Part shown: positions 11,921 to 61,019 of the stretch, piece by piece
Layout: each line of letters opens with the position of its first letter
How positions within the stretch are numbered: the stretch's first letter is position 1
Translations under genes and position numbers: made by a program
The notes under the pieces: model-generated
Database searches by the model: none
What the model saw: only the letters and a program-made list of their open reading frames with translations
Told to the model about the DNA's origin: nothing
DNA from: Eriocheir sinensis
Taxonomy: Eukaryota > Arthropoda > Malacostraca > Decapoda > Varunidae
Direction: 5' to 3'
DNA: 64,000 nucleotides
NCBI RefSeq assembly: GCF_024679095.1
Contig: NC_066553.1
Coordinates: forward strand, 6,896,567 to 6,960,566

Positions 11921-12471
11921 AAGTAGATAAACAAATTAAAGCAGTAATTAAGGTAATAAAGTTCAAGGTCTTTGGATTTACTGTCACGGTGTATATTTTT
12001 AGGAAGACACACCCTCAAAGCGCTCATTGCCTACTGTTACCAAATTAAAGGTAAAATAATTCAAAGCCTAGACAGTTATGATGAAGTGGATTACAAAATG
12101 AAATCCACAAATTTGAGCTTTTTACATAATTCCGTCAACACAGATCTCGATTTCACTTGTTGGCGAGGGAGAGATGATTAGTCAGGAGAGGAGGATACGG
12201 TTAAGAGGGAGAGATGAGTTACTAAGTGTGAAAAAAGAGAAGAGGTAGGGCAATTGGAGATGTGCACCATTTTTCCACCCTTCATAATGAGCGGGTCATC
12301 CCGGCTTGTATCTCTGAGTGATAGTTTCTTGGTTGCTTACTTAAGGCAGAATCCCAGATTCTTGGCTTGTTCAACAGATGTCCATCACAAGAAGCTATAG
12401 AGTTGCACTAACTGTAAGACAACACAAGACACCTCGAGCCACCGTAGAACTTATTTCCTTTGTGTTGGGTC

Positions 12472-47291
<34,820 letters not shown>

Positions 47292-47382
47292 TCCTGAAAA
47301 ACGAAAACACAAAACATTAAATTAGTCCACTTCCTCGATGGTCAGCGCTGGGGCCTCCTCCGCCTCACCCACTTCCTCATTT

Positions 47383-47608
47383 GTTCCTCTCGCTTGTCAC
47401 TTCCCCTCCTTCCTCCACTCCTCCCAAGCACTGTTCAACCCCAATCACGCAGCAGCCCTTACAGCAACACCACCTCCATTTTACGCTTCTTTACACTGTC
47501 CAGCGCCTATCAGTACCCTCTGGCAGTGTCGTCTCTTGATAGGAAAGGTGATGGAAGGACAGCAGGCTTGTTCCGGAATACTTGTTAATCACTTTATTTT
47601 TCATCGTG
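47383..47608. repeat. Dispersed repeat family E, copy 2
   Basis: 226-bp partner of 46078-46303. It begins 90 bp upstream (in gene sense) of the acceptor of the signal-peptide exon, so the two copies bracket Dpr exon 1. Confidence 0.92.
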
Positions 47609-48105
47609 AAGCACAAACTAACAAAAGAAAATAGCAGTGCGGCTTCAAAACACGTCGAAACGAGAATATAATTTACGTTCTTGAAGAATGACTGAAAAAA
47701 AAAATAATTCCTTTTAGTTGTTAACATGTATATCCTACCTCGGGTGTAAATATAATTATGACAAGCAGGGTATGATAGATCGTCAGAAAAATACACATCT
47801 GCGCTCTCGTTTGTGTGTGTGTGGGGGGGAGGGTCTGGGTATGGGTTGGCTGAGTGGGGGGGGGGTGCGTGTGCGTGAGTGTAATAATAATAATGATACG
47901 GTTTATTTAGTTTTTGCAGCCGTTAGGATGAAAATGAACAAAAAGGGGGATGGGGAGCGGAGGTGTGACGCATCTGTGGGAGGGTTGGGGTGATGATGCT
48001 TGTGAGGTGGCGGAGAGGGGGGGTGGAGTGCTGTGTGGTGGTGCCGGGAGTGGGGAGGAGTAATAGGGGCGGCCTCTTCCAGGTGACGGTAAGGTCAGAT
48101 AGACA

Positions 48106-48165
48106 GTGTGTGTGTGTGTGTGTCACTGTCTGTGTCTGTGTCTCTGTCTCTGTCTTTGTGTGTAT

Positions 48166-48208
<43 letters not shown>
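48106..48208. repeat. Compound GT / CTGT microsatellite
   Basis: TG 48106-48121, TGTC/TCTG variants, then TG to 48208. Confidence 0.94.
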
Positions 48209-48210
<2 letters not shown>

Positions 48211-48516
48211 TGAGTGAGCACGCCCACACCTACATACACCACATCTCTTGCACAACATTCATCATCAGCGCTTCGTACACCTTCCCGTTAGCAAACACTT
48301 TTCTGGGCGCCGCGAGGGAGAGGAAGCGACGTAACGAGCGGGTTCAAAGAAGGAAAATTAATGTGACTGAATTTTGTCTCGTCTTTTATCGCTTCTTTTC
48401 TTCGTTGGTGAGAGTTTTACAGGGCGACCCTTTATCATAAGCTTTTGTAATAACACTGTTGTTTTACCGCAATGGAGATATAATTAAGGATGCATTTAAG
48501 AGATGTAATAAAGAAC

Positions 48517-48541
48517 GTGTGTGTGTGTGTGTGTGTGTGTG
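48517..48541. repeat. Short (GT)n run
   Basis: Twenty-five bases at the left edge of the polypurine tract. Confidence 0.92.
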
Positions 48542-48544
48542 GAA

Positions 48545-50005
48545 AGAAGGGAGGGTGTGTGAGAGGAAGTTAAGAGAGAGAAGTAAGTAAGTAAGTAGAG
48601 AAGGGAGGAAAGAAAGATATGGTAAAAAAGGAAGGAAGGAAGGAATGATCGCAGGAAGGAAGGAAGGTAGAAAGGAAAGAAGGAAAGGAAGAATGGAAGG
48701 GATGCAGAAAAGGAAGGCAGGAGACTAGTAGAAAGGGAGGAAGGTAACTAAGAAGAAAAGGTGTGAGTGAAGGGGAAGAGGGTTGGAGAGGAGGAGTCAT
48801 GTAAGGTGAAAGGTTGTCGGGAATGAGTTTAACCTAATGAAGAGAAAGATAAACACTGAACAAACGGTTATACAGATGAAAACAAAGACAACAGAAAGAA
48901 TCACCAATGCACAAGAAACAGCCGGAGGGAAGCGATAAATGGAGAGCTGAAATACAACTTAAAAGAACTCAACATATCGCAAAGAATCATAACTTTTTTG
49001 CGCACATTGTTGACGAAACGCGAGGAGGTGGAGAAAAAATGGACACGGAGGCTAAGGAGGATAAAAGAAAGGAGAGGAGAGAAGGGGGAGGAGATGGGTA
49101 ACGGTGAGAAGCGGCAGCAGGAGGAGCAGGAGCAGGAGGTGAGGATGGTAGCGGTATGGAAGAGAAAAAAGGAGAAAATGAGAAGGAGCAGGTGAAGAAG
49201 CGGAATGGAGGAGGAGGTATAAGAGCAGCAGAAGGACAATGAGGATAGAGGAGGAGGAGGAGAAGAAGGAGAAAGAGGAAGAGGAGGAGGAGGAGGAGGA
49301 AATTATCAGAAGGAAGAGGTGATGTTGATAGTCGTATGAAAGAGGAGCAGGTGGAGAAGCGGAATGGAGGAGGAGGAAGAGAAGGAGGAGGAGCAGAAGG
49401 ACAATGAGGATAGTGGAGGAGGAGGAGGAGGACGAGGAAAAAAGAAGAAGAAGAAGAAGAGGAGGGTGCTATCAGGATCAGAGGCAAAAAAATAGGAGGG
49501 AAGGGGAAAGAAGAAGAACCAAGAGAAGGAGGAAGAGATTAAAGGTGGAATTGGAGAGGCAGCGGAGCAATAAGGTGGATGGAACGGCGGGAAAAGCGAC
49601 GACCTGAGGGAACTGATTCGTAAAAACATGACGGGAAAAAAGACGAGATAGTGGAAGACTGAAGAAGACCAAACCTTTTTAACCTCCCCGTCTGTAAACA
49701 TTGTTCTTATAAAAGCTTCACTGAACACCGAAAGTTAAGGGGCCGTGAATGGTGGCGGTGGTATTAGGCGTGGTATTAGGAGGAGGAGGAGGAGGAGGAG
49801 GAGGAGGAGGAGGAAGAAGGAAGGGAAACGTAAGAAAAACAAAAGGGGAAAAAGTACAGGAGAAAAGAAATTGAAATTCGGATTAGGAGGGGGAGGAAAC
49901 GGAAGAGCAGGAGGAAGAGGGAGCAGAAGGGAAGGAAAGGGAAGGAAAGGAAAGGAGAGGAAAGGAAAGGAAAGGAAAGGAAAAAGGAAATTAAAGTACT
50001 GGTAA
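48545..50005. repeat. Polypurine-rich tract, about 1.4 kb
   Basis: GGAA, GGA and GGAAAGG modules dominate the plus strand, with (GAAG)n at 48640-48680, (GGA)n at 49250-49300 and 49780-49813, and (AAAGG)n at 49930-49985. A mixed segment lies at 48800-49020. Frames of up to 166 codons are compositional. Confidence 0.85.
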
Positions 50006-50050
50006 TGGCAACGGGCACGGTCTTTATCCCTCTCAATGCTCAAATAATTA

Positions 50051-50053
<3 letters not shown>

Positions 50054-50117
<64 letters not shown>
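50054..50117. repeat. (TC)n microsatellite
   Basis: Sixty-four bases of pure TC. Confidence 0.97.
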
Positions 50118-50456
<339 letters not shown>

Positions 50457-50487
50457 TTCATACATTCACAAACATACATGTGTGCAC

Positions 50488-51499
50488 CAGTGGTGGGCGC
50501 GGTACCAAAAGTTTGGGGTTGCGTTACGCGGTACTGAGGCACCTCAGCATGCCCAGTGCGTTCCGCGGTACTCCGGTACTTTTTCCGGCCCCCCTGGTGC
50601 GTTCCGCGGTACTGCGGTACCTGTTTTCTAAAGCAGCACTTAAAAAGAGGAAAAAAAAGCTCTGCGTCACCAATTACCAAAAACACTTATATGTAAAAAA
50701 AAAAAAAATATTAAACGCCACATGGGATTAGGTGGAAACTATCTAGTAGGAATGATGTGTCCAGAATAAGTAACATATGATGTTGTAGATAACAATAATA
50801 TATATAGGTAATTATTTAATAGATTATTTCATAGGAGCAAGATTTACACCGACCTGCCAGTAGTGAAGTTGAGCCCGGATTTAGAGTTAGAACGTTACAC
50901 GTTCTAAGTCCGTCTACGTTAGCACGGTACACGTTAGTAACGTGTCTCTCTCTCCCTTCTTTCTCTGTTGCCAGTTATAGCGAGATAATCGGCGCGCACG
51001 CAACTAAAGATGAATTGATTTAACGTACTATAGGAGATATGAGGCGTTGATTAATTTTAGAAGCAAGTATGGTTCCTCCTAGAAAAGCATAGGTGAAAAA
51101 ATCCAGGTTCCAACCAGCCTCCGATGAAAAATCACATCCTTTTAATTAACAATAGGTACCTATCCTTTTCAGTGAAAGTGCCTCCCCTCTTTCCCACGGT
51201 GTCTGTTCGTATGTCCGACTGTCTGTCTGTCTGTCTGGTGGGTCAGGTGCCCCCCCCCCCCCGGCCCCCTCAAACAGTGGTATTGTTTATTTTTATTTAG
51301 ATATTTATTTATTCATTAATTATTATCATCACTATTTTTCTTTAAAGTGTTTGCCGGTACCGCGAAAAGTACCGCAGGTAATTTGAACGCGGTACCGGTA
51401 CTCCTGTACTTTCAGCAGTTCTCTGCGGTACTGCGGTACCGGTTTGGTAGTGCGGTAGTACCGCAGTACCGCAAAAAGTACCGCAAGTGCCCAGCACTG
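50488..51499. mobile_element. Non-autonomous hAT-type DNA transposon (1,012 bp) with target duplication
   Basis: The left end CAGTGGTGGGCGCGGTACC and the right end GTACCGCAAGTGCCCAGCACTG are imperfect inverted repeats of the CAGTG-TGGGC type known for hAT elements. Flanking 8-mers GTGTGCAC (50480-50487) and GTGTGAAC (51500-51507) match at 7 of 8 positions, the hAT target size. The subterminal 100-170 bp at each end are crowded with GCGGTAC / GTACCGC motifs in both directions. The interior has no transposase. Confidence 0.88.
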
Positions 51500-51529
51500 G
51501 TGTGAACTCTATTTATCCTAAAACGTTAA

Positions 51530-52262
51530 ACAAAACATATGCCATTAACATGCAAAATGTATCTCAATCATCATTCTGAACATTTAATATATATTTCTTA
51601 ATTTTTTTTTTAAATGTACTATTTTCAATAGTTTTAAAGTTTTGAGGCAGACTATTCCATGTGAGGCACCCTGAGTGTGCCACAAATCTTTTAGTTGCCC
51701 CTGAACGAGGTTGCGGTAGTCTTAATAAATTTTGGCTCCTTAGATTTTGATGGTGGACAATTGAAACTCTATCAAAAGTAATAACAGTAGAAATATTTAA
51801 TTGGCTGTGAACAAATTTAAATAATTCTAATTTATGAATATCATCTAATTTTTATAAGGAAAGATTTACAAATAACGGATCAGTGTGATCTCTATACCCT
51901 GCTCCTGAGATTGTTCTAACATTTCTTTTTGTAATAATAGTAATGGCTTTGTGAAGGTCTTCACTGCAGAACCCCAGGCAAGATTACAATATTGCAAGTA
52001 GGGGTTATGAGCACCTCTGTAGTCAAGTTGTCTTTGATTTTATAAAGTATCCCTTTCGATCTTGATATTTTATTATGTATATAATTAATATTATATTACC
52101 AAAGTGACTTGTCATCGATAATAATTCCTAGAAATTTTAATGAGGTGACTTTTTCAATTGCACAATTCGCTAATTTAATTACAATGTCTTGATTAATATG
52201 CTTATTGCCAGCAAATAACATGTAATTAGTTTTTTGAGTATTTAACGTTAGTCTGTTAGCAA
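51530..52262 (-). pseudogene. Decayed LINE reverse transcriptase
   Basis: The minus strand opens with ANRLTLNTQKTNYMLFAGNK, then LANCAIEKVTSLKFLGIIID and YINYIHNKISRSKGILYKI. This is the C-terminal third of a non-LTR reverse transcriptase (the NK--LN--K---M-F block and the FLG--ID block). Later text continues the family pattern in shifting frames, with many stops, to FRGN*KICGTLRVPHME. The clade looks Jockey-like; not functional. Confidence 0.85.
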
Positions 52263-52278
52263 CTAGCGAAGGGAAGCC

Positions 52279-52353
52279 GAGACGGTTTGATATTATTGTT
52301 TTTAGACTGATCCGTGAAGATAAATATCGAAATCTCTAAGTTCAAGCCATTAA

Positions 52354-52438
<85 letters not shown>

Positions 52439-52494
52439 ATAGATAGATAGATGGATGTGTAAATATGGATAAATACAGATAAACAGATAATGGA

Positions 52495-52557
<63 letters not shown>

Positions 52558-52632
52558 TTAATGGCTTGAACTTAGAGATTTCGATATTCATCTTCACGGA
52601 TCAGTCTAAAAACATTATAATAAAACCGTCTC
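52279..52632. repeat. Large palindrome with CT and GA arrays in its arms
   Basis: The left arm (gagacggttt...ccattaattc, 52279-52356, then CT to 52435) and right arm (GA from 52497 to 52554, then gaattaatgg...ccgtctc to 52632) are complementary. Unique parts differ at only a few bases (for example gataaatatc against gatgaatatc). The spacer is about 61 bp with GATA units. Identical frames on both sides (EISKFKPLI) are mirror artefacts. Confidence 0.9.
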
Positions 52633-53342
52633 TGCTGTCCTTCGCCCTTCTTAAAGACAATGATTCCTTATTATCGTTTATTCATTTGAACATAAGACGC
52701 AAGATGGAGATCCGAGTGATAAAATACACCAAATATTAAGAAGAAAATGAAACGAGGTAATTCTAATAAGGACTTGATATTTTTTTTTTGTGACAGACTC
52801 TCATGTGTGTGTTTGTGCTGGAAGGGGCGTGGGGGGGTGACGATTTGTGATGGGGCCGTACACATGTTTCCAGTTATTATCGTTAAAACGTGGATCAGTA
52901 TATAATCTTTACTTAAATCAAAGAATTTCAAAACTAATGTTCATCCCTCCTCGCGAAATTCATCATGATTTTGTCAGATAGTTCCCGGCATTTGCTTTTC
53001 CTCCAAGTGCAACAGAATTCCCCGCATTAGGAGCCTTGTCCGTAGCGTGGTAATGGAATAATCGCATTAACGCTAATATCATTATCCTTTCATATGCCGT
53101 TTTTTCATGATGTGTAATGTAGTAGCTCTGACACGAGTTTGGTTAGGTAAACTAATCACACTACAGGGTGAAAGGAGAAAATTATATTACTTTTTGAGCG
53201 ACAGACGCAAACTTTGATAGGACTGTTAGCTTTCCTAGTTTTCCTTATCAGTAAATTATACACACAGAAAAAAAGTACGGTCTGGCTGCCTTGCGCTGTG
53301 CTCGCCTTTCACGGATGCTTGAGGTAATCCTATTTTGTTTTG

Positions 53343-53416
53343 TTTTTACAGCAAAGGAGACAGCACAAGGCCACAAAAAAAGGAAACAACAATGAAAAAA
53401 AGCCCGCACCTTAAAT
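53343..53416 (+). mobile_element. CAGAGGAGTCAG-family repeat, decayed
   Basis: TTTTTACAGCAAAGGAGACA, GCACAAGGCCAC and AAAAAGCCCGCACC. Confidence 0.65.
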
Positions 53417-54082
53417 AGAAAAAAAAATTATATTAGTTTTTGAATGACAAACGCAAATTTATATGATAAGTTAGTTTTCTGGTGAATTATACCCACACAA
53501 AAAGAGCAAGTATGGTCTGGATGATTTCCGCCGCGCTTCCCTTCACGGGTGCAAGTCATTCGTTGGCCACAGCCGCGGAGGCAAAAGTGGAAACACGCCT
53601 CGCCTCACGGGACCAGTTGCCACGCTCCGTGTTAATTAGCGGCGTAATCGTTATGGTGAGGGAATAGCGCCGCATCGTGTAATCAGCCTCGGCGGTGCAG
53701 CGAATTTGTGTTGAATCCTTGCAATGTATGAGGCTGCTGTGTCGCTCCATCAGCATGCAGCCCCTCAAGCACCAGATTTAAATTAGTTAGAAAAAAATAT
53801 GTAATATGTTAACGGCGCGGAAATCCCCTGCACGTGTGAAAATACTTCGAAATTACTGGTGAAATGAAGGAAATATATCCCGTTCCATTGTGGGTGTGTG
53901 TAAAGCATTTTGTACGGTATATCATTAATACTGCCAGCAAGGACGATAGATATTTTTGTTATTCCTCTCTTAACTTCAAAAACAAGTAAAAGAGCAGAAA
54001 TTAGGCTGCTGCAAGTAATTATATACCTGAAAGGGGGAAGTGACACTGGAGGTGCTATTTTTAGGACTGTGTGTGTATAATA

Positions 54083-54085
<3 letters not shown>

Positions 54086-54150
<65 letters not shown>

Positions 54151-54151
54151 T

Positions 54152-54182
<31 letters not shown>
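54086..54182. repeat. (TC)n and (GT)n microsatellites
   Basis: TC 54086-54147 and GT 54156-54182, separated by 8 bp. Confidence 0.96.
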
Positions 54183-54335
54183 AATTCACCATGGTCTGAT
54201 CACGCTCTGAACTCACAATCTCCCACCACTACTCTCCCTATATGAGCTCCTCCTCCTCCTCCTCCTCCTCCTCTTCCTCTTCCTCTTCATCCTCTTACTG
54301 ACTTAACAGCCACGATCGGCTGATGGCCAAAAAAA
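54183..54335 (-). mobile_element. SINE 3' end with CA tail
   Basis: On the minus strand AGAGCGTGATCAGACCATGG and GTGAATTAC run into the CA array, matching the tail of the SINE at 10209-10554 and the GATCAGACC end of 36400-36612. The body is invaded by a (CCT)n run. Confidence 0.6.
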
Positions 54336-54347
54336 AAAAAAATCCTC

Positions 54348-54470
54348 TTACTACTACCACTACTACTACTACTACTACTACTATTACCACTACTACTACT
54401 ACAACTATAATCATTACTTCTACTACTACTACTTCTACTTCTACTGTTATTGTCGCAGCTGCTCCTACTA
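54348..54470. repeat. (CTA)n trinucleotide array
   Basis: CTA units with CCA, CAA and TCT variants. Confidence 0.9.
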
Positions 54471-54632
54471 CTCCTCTTTCAATATGGCTATTAATATTAT
54501 CATATATTACTATCATTACCAAAATAATTCCAGGTTGAGCTCTCGTTAGCCTCATTAATTCAAATTTTTATATCTTCATTGTGGATGTTCTTTTTTATAT
54601 GACATCGGACATGCAACTGACAACGCCACTGG

Positions 54633-55145
<513 letters not shown>

Positions 55146-57118
55146 ATATAGCAGAACTTTCTTGATATATTTTCCAAGATGGCTGCCAGTTTGCAATTAA
55201 CGAGACCTATTCAAATGTGCCGAACCTCGTCCTCTTCTCACAAAATATAGCTTTTAACGAAGTCCATTATTGTGATGTGACTGACTCTATCATCACTTCA
55301 TCTACGGACAACGCGGTCCTCGCTCGCACCCAAAACAGAAAACGTATCCTGACCATTAAGACATACGATATCTGTAAAGGAAGCCAAACTGCTGAGAATC
55401 GAGTGCTATGCAGGAAAGAACTCTTTTTACCATTCAAGTTACGGAGAGTTTATGCATTTATGTAAAAAAGAAAAAAAAAACTTGTGCACTGCATGGGGCA
55501 TTGGAGAAATCCCTGATTCCATTTCCCTGGTGCATCAGTAAAAGGCCGAGTGGACTTTGTGTAGGAGGAAGACCCGCTCAGAGCAAACTATGACTTGGTG
55601 CTCTGTGTGGCAGCAAACACGCCCTCCGCGCCAGGGGAAGATACGAAAATTGCTTCCATTACTGTTGTTCCCGCCACCCTCTCCTCTGATTGTCGCCTTT
55701 GATTAATTTATCACGCCCATTCAGCTCCCCTCTACGACCGCTTTCATCTGTTGATCAGGCACGGGAGTAACAGGAGCCACCTTTAGTCGATTTTCTGAGT
55801 CCAATGGCAAAGGTGAATAAAGAGAAATGTCCTCATTCCTCGTTACCTCCGCATGCCACGGTAAAGGAGTCTTTGGCGAGCGAGGGAGAGGCAGGCGGAG
55901 GATCCATCAATTTTATGGCCGGCGACGGAACGAAGGGAGAAATTGCTTGGTGCGAAGTGCGAGACGCCTCAAGATGCTCAGCTCCGCCCACTCAGCTGGT
56001 GTGTGGGTGTCTTTGTTTGTTTGTTTGTTTGTTTGTTTTGCGACCTTTTTTAGTCTTGTTATTTCTGTTTCCGCGCTATGAAACCAGTGGTCACACAAAG
56101 TCTCCTTCAACAGAGATCTATCTAGGTATGAGTGTCTAAAATTCTAATCGGCTTTTCTGAAACATGTGGAAATTAACAATAGCATAGTTCCGTAGGATAT
56201 AAAGAGTATGAATGAGTGAGCCCCGTTATGAACCCTCGTAAGTCTCCTTTCTCTGTGATGACTTCGAAAGTTTTGTGTCGCACTCTGGGTCATTGAATAA
56301 TTGCTGTGGGTTTGTTTACTGCCATTTCTTGATGTCGTTTAAATAAAAAAATGTATATAAAAAAGGAAGGTGATGCAAAGACATTCTGATCATTTTCGCT
56401 GCTGCCTAAATAATGAACTTGCCTTTGTTTGAGTAACTTTTTATTTTGTATTTTCCTGTAGTGAAAAACATCAAGGACAAGTAAGGACATCCCATTGTTG
56501 CCTCTAAGAGAACTTTGTGTTTTCCCAGTTTGCCGCACAGATTCTTTTTCTTAGTTTTGTTTTCTGTTTTTTTCACGTGTGTCAGTTTGGGCCTTAGCGA
56601 GGCGTGTGTTAAAGTTCGCCGCCCAGAATGCCGTGGAAGTAAAGTTGAGGCCGAAAGCATTGTTGTTTCTAAATTAGCCGCGCGAGCAGAACATTAAAGC
56701 TGCGTGCCTCTTATTTCGGCCACTCCGGAAAACACTTGGGTTCCAATATCGGTGAGGCTGAGTGGGCCGAGAGGAAATGCGAAGACTGAGTAGTGTGAAG
56801 GTGGGGAGTGGAAGAAAGGCCTCTAGTGAAAGTGGCGGTGGGTGAAAGGAGGAAAGAGGAGTATGTAGTGTTCAGGAAAAGTGAATGAATGAACTGTAGT
56901 GCAGGTCGTACTGGGAGGACGAAGAGTTAAGTGTGTATGGGAGTGAATGGAAGAGAAAGAATTAAGTTTATTATGATAGTAGTGGACGAGAGGAAGTAAT
57001 GAGTACAAATACTGTAGGTGGCGATGACTGCATGTAAGTGGAAGTGGCTGGAAGGTGGAAAGGATAAGGACCATGTAATGTAGGCGTCAGGGGATGAAAT
57101 GACGTGAAAATGAGGACT

Positions 57119-57345
57119 GTGTTAGCAGGTGACAGTAGTGAAAAGGAAGAGAATGTGAGGACCTTGTATTCTAGGTGTTTGGAGAATGAAATGACGGGAA
57201 AACGAGGATTGTGTTAGCAGGTGACAGTAGTGAAAAGGAAGAGAATGTGAGGACCTTGTATTGTAGGTGTTTGGAGAATGAAATGAAGGGAAAACGAGGA
57301 GTGTGTTAGCAGGTGACAGTAGTGAAAAGGAAGAGAAAGTGAGGA
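57119..57345. repeat. 92-bp tandem repeat, about 2.5 copies
   Basis: GTGTTAGCAGGTGACAGTAG starts at 57119, 57211 and 57303 (exact 92-bp spacing). Units share TGAGGACCTTGTATT and GGAGAATGAAATGA. A decayed partial copy precedes from about 57060. Confidence 0.93.
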
Positions 57346-57824
57346 CGGTGGAGGAAAGGACACAAGGAGGGAGGAGCAAAAGGTGACAGAGCGTGAAATT
57401 AAAAGTGAGGGACAAAATTAGGTAAAAACTTTTCCTGCGTCCTTTTGATACGAGAAGAATGGAAGGAAAGGGCGAGGGACACAGCACGAGAAAGGAATAA
57501 TGGCTGGAGAAGGGTGGCACCGGGGAAAGGGTGAAGATGAAACACGGCTGACGATTTAGCGAGCAAGGGATGTATGGAGGAGGACTGTCTTTCATTTAGC
57601 AGGGAAGCGAGGCAGAGAGGGAGAGGCGAAAAGGAAAATGTCGTGAGTCAGTTATTTTTGGGGTCGATAAAGAAAGGAAAAGAAATGAAAGAAAAGGAAA
57701 ACATAACCAGGAAAAAATAATAAAACAACACCAATGCCAACACACACCAACACCACCGCAAACCCCGACACCATGCACACACACACACAAAAAATAATAA
57801 TGATACCTGTGGTTATTAGCCAGA

Positions 57825-57938
<114 letters not shown>

Positions 57939-58858
57939 CCTGTCCATCTATCTGTCTCCCTGTCCATCCATCTGTCTCCCTGTCCCGGTTCTCGGCCCCA
58001 AAACACGCCGCCCTCACCCACACACTGCCATCCGTCAGGCCCAACAAATGGCAGGCACTCTATCCGTCCGGCGTTGTTGCCTTCCCTTAACACTTCCCGC
58101 CTCCTTCGCTAACACCCTGTAATGCCATCGCGGCGTAGTGCCTCCCTTTGTGGGCGCTGACGTGAATGAGATCCTCAGTCACAAGTCGCACTTATGAACG
58201 TGGCTTCTACATGCCCTAGAGCCCTTCCTTCCTCCCCTCCGCCTCACCCTCCCCTCCCCAAAGCCCAGTCTCCTTGTTTTCCGGCTACTCGTTCATTATG
58301 CTATTCGCCTTCCTCCTTTACCTCCCTCTCCTCTCCGCCCTTCCTCCTCCTTCTCTTTACCTATTATTACTGGGTCAAAGGAATAGGTATGAATGTATGA
58401 TAAGATATTGGGCTTTTATATCTATGGCTTTCTTGTTTGTTTTCATACTTGAGAAAACATAACGATATTATTTTATTGTCCCCACAGTCATCTGCCTATC
58501 TGCCAGTTTCTCGCTCCGTTTCTATTTTCTCTATACTCTTTTTTTTTTTTTTCGTCTGGTGTACTTTGTAGCGGTCAACTCTACCGTCCGTGTCAGTGCA
58601 GCTTGGCCTATGTACGTAAAGTGTTGATAAGTCTAGATGGACGTCGTAGCCATGTTGCATGTTTGTACCTTTTGCTTGCTCGCTTCAGTCCAGATGTGTA
58701 GCCCCTCCACCTGCCTGATGTAGCAGACAAAGGTGTTGGTACTGAAGTGTCACAGCAAAGTTCAACAGATGACATGTGGGCGTCTTATATTTTTCGAAAT
58801 GCATACATGGATGCACACATTTCTCCCATATATATAAATATCATATATATATAGATAT

Positions 58859-59009
<151 letters not shown>

Positions 59010-59380
59010 TTTTGCCTCGCGATTTTATTAAAGAATTTTTATTCAAGTCTTCTTCCTGTAGTCATTATCTTCGAAAAGGAAGTTCATTTTCCAGAAGGGG
59101 CTTGGGAGAAAGGTTTGGTAACATTTTTAAATTGTAAGAACAGTTTTAAGTTATGCTAACAAAGTTAGCATTATGTATTATATAAAAGTATAACGGTGAA
59201 ACTAAAATGAATTGTTTCGTTTTCATATTTTCTTTATTTTAAACGTTATCGTGTATACTAAGTGCATACTTTTAAATGATGGATGTAGGATTCGAGGAAT
59301 AGCTATTTAATGTTACCTTTCTCTGCCTCTCCGTTATTATATGTATCTGTCTCCCCTCCTGATACTTGCTTGTGTCTATC

Positions 59381-59528
<148 letters not shown>

Positions 59529-60363
59529 GGTACGTCTCAAAAGTGAATTCGTCCTCCTCCTCCTCCGCCTTCCTTTCCTCCTAAGAGTGAGGTGCAGCTT
59601 TTCGCTTTCAGGATCTGTGTGAGTAAACTTCAGGAAGCTATTTCACGCCGCCTCGTGCTCGGCTCTTTCCACTGCAACACCCTCGTCTCTTTCCTCCTTC
59701 TTTCTTTCCTCTTTGTATCCATCGTCCTCCCCTCTCTTCTGCCTCCATCCCAGCAGTCCCTCCATTGACATTCTCTCTCCATCACTCCTATCCTCCATCC
59801 CCTCTTACCTGAATTTATGCCTCCGACTATTCCCCTCTGTATGTACCTTCATCCTCTCTTCCACCTCTTGTCTCTCCATTTCTCCTCTTCATTGTCTCCC
59901 GCCTCCTACTCTCCCACCTTTTATCTAAGAGCAGGCGCTTGCTTCGTCTTTCTTCCCTCTGTCACCCACCTTTCTTTTCCTCCTTCCTTCTTTATTTGTT
60001 TTTGTGTAATCTTTCCCTCTTGTGTCTCCTTCCTTCCACTCTATTGCTTCCCATTGTCTTCTCCCTCCTCCTCCCTTGTGTCTTTTCTTCCTCTCTACTC
60101 TGTATATTTTCCCCTCTTCAATTTTTGTCACTGTACTTCCGTCATCTTCACTCTCCTAATCCCTAATCCCTTTCTCCTTCTCTTGTTTTCCTCCATTATT
60201 TTCTTCTTCATTAAGCCACGTTGTCCGTGTGTTCTACTTGGTGGCAATTTATTCTCTATTCTAAAATAATATATTTTCAAATTAAATACCGATGACCTGG
60301 ATTACTTTGCCACTTTCTTTCAGTGGACACTATTTTTTTCTTCAATAAGCTATCATCAAAGCT

Positions 60364-60365
<2 letters not shown>

Positions 60366-60420
<55 letters not shown>
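60366..60420. repeat. (GT)n microsatellite
   Basis: Fifty-five bases of pure GT. Confidence 0.97.
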
Positions 60421-61007
<587 letters not shown>

Positions 61008-61019
61008 TTATTTATTTTC

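Noticed and set aside
48901..49728. Pro/Ser/Phe-rich minus-strand frames up to 166 codons
   Set aside because: They are produced by the polypurine tract; no start context, splice sites or domain text.
52256..52597. Open frame with matching ends across the palindrome
   Set aside because: It is created by the inverted arms and GA/CT arrays; no family match.
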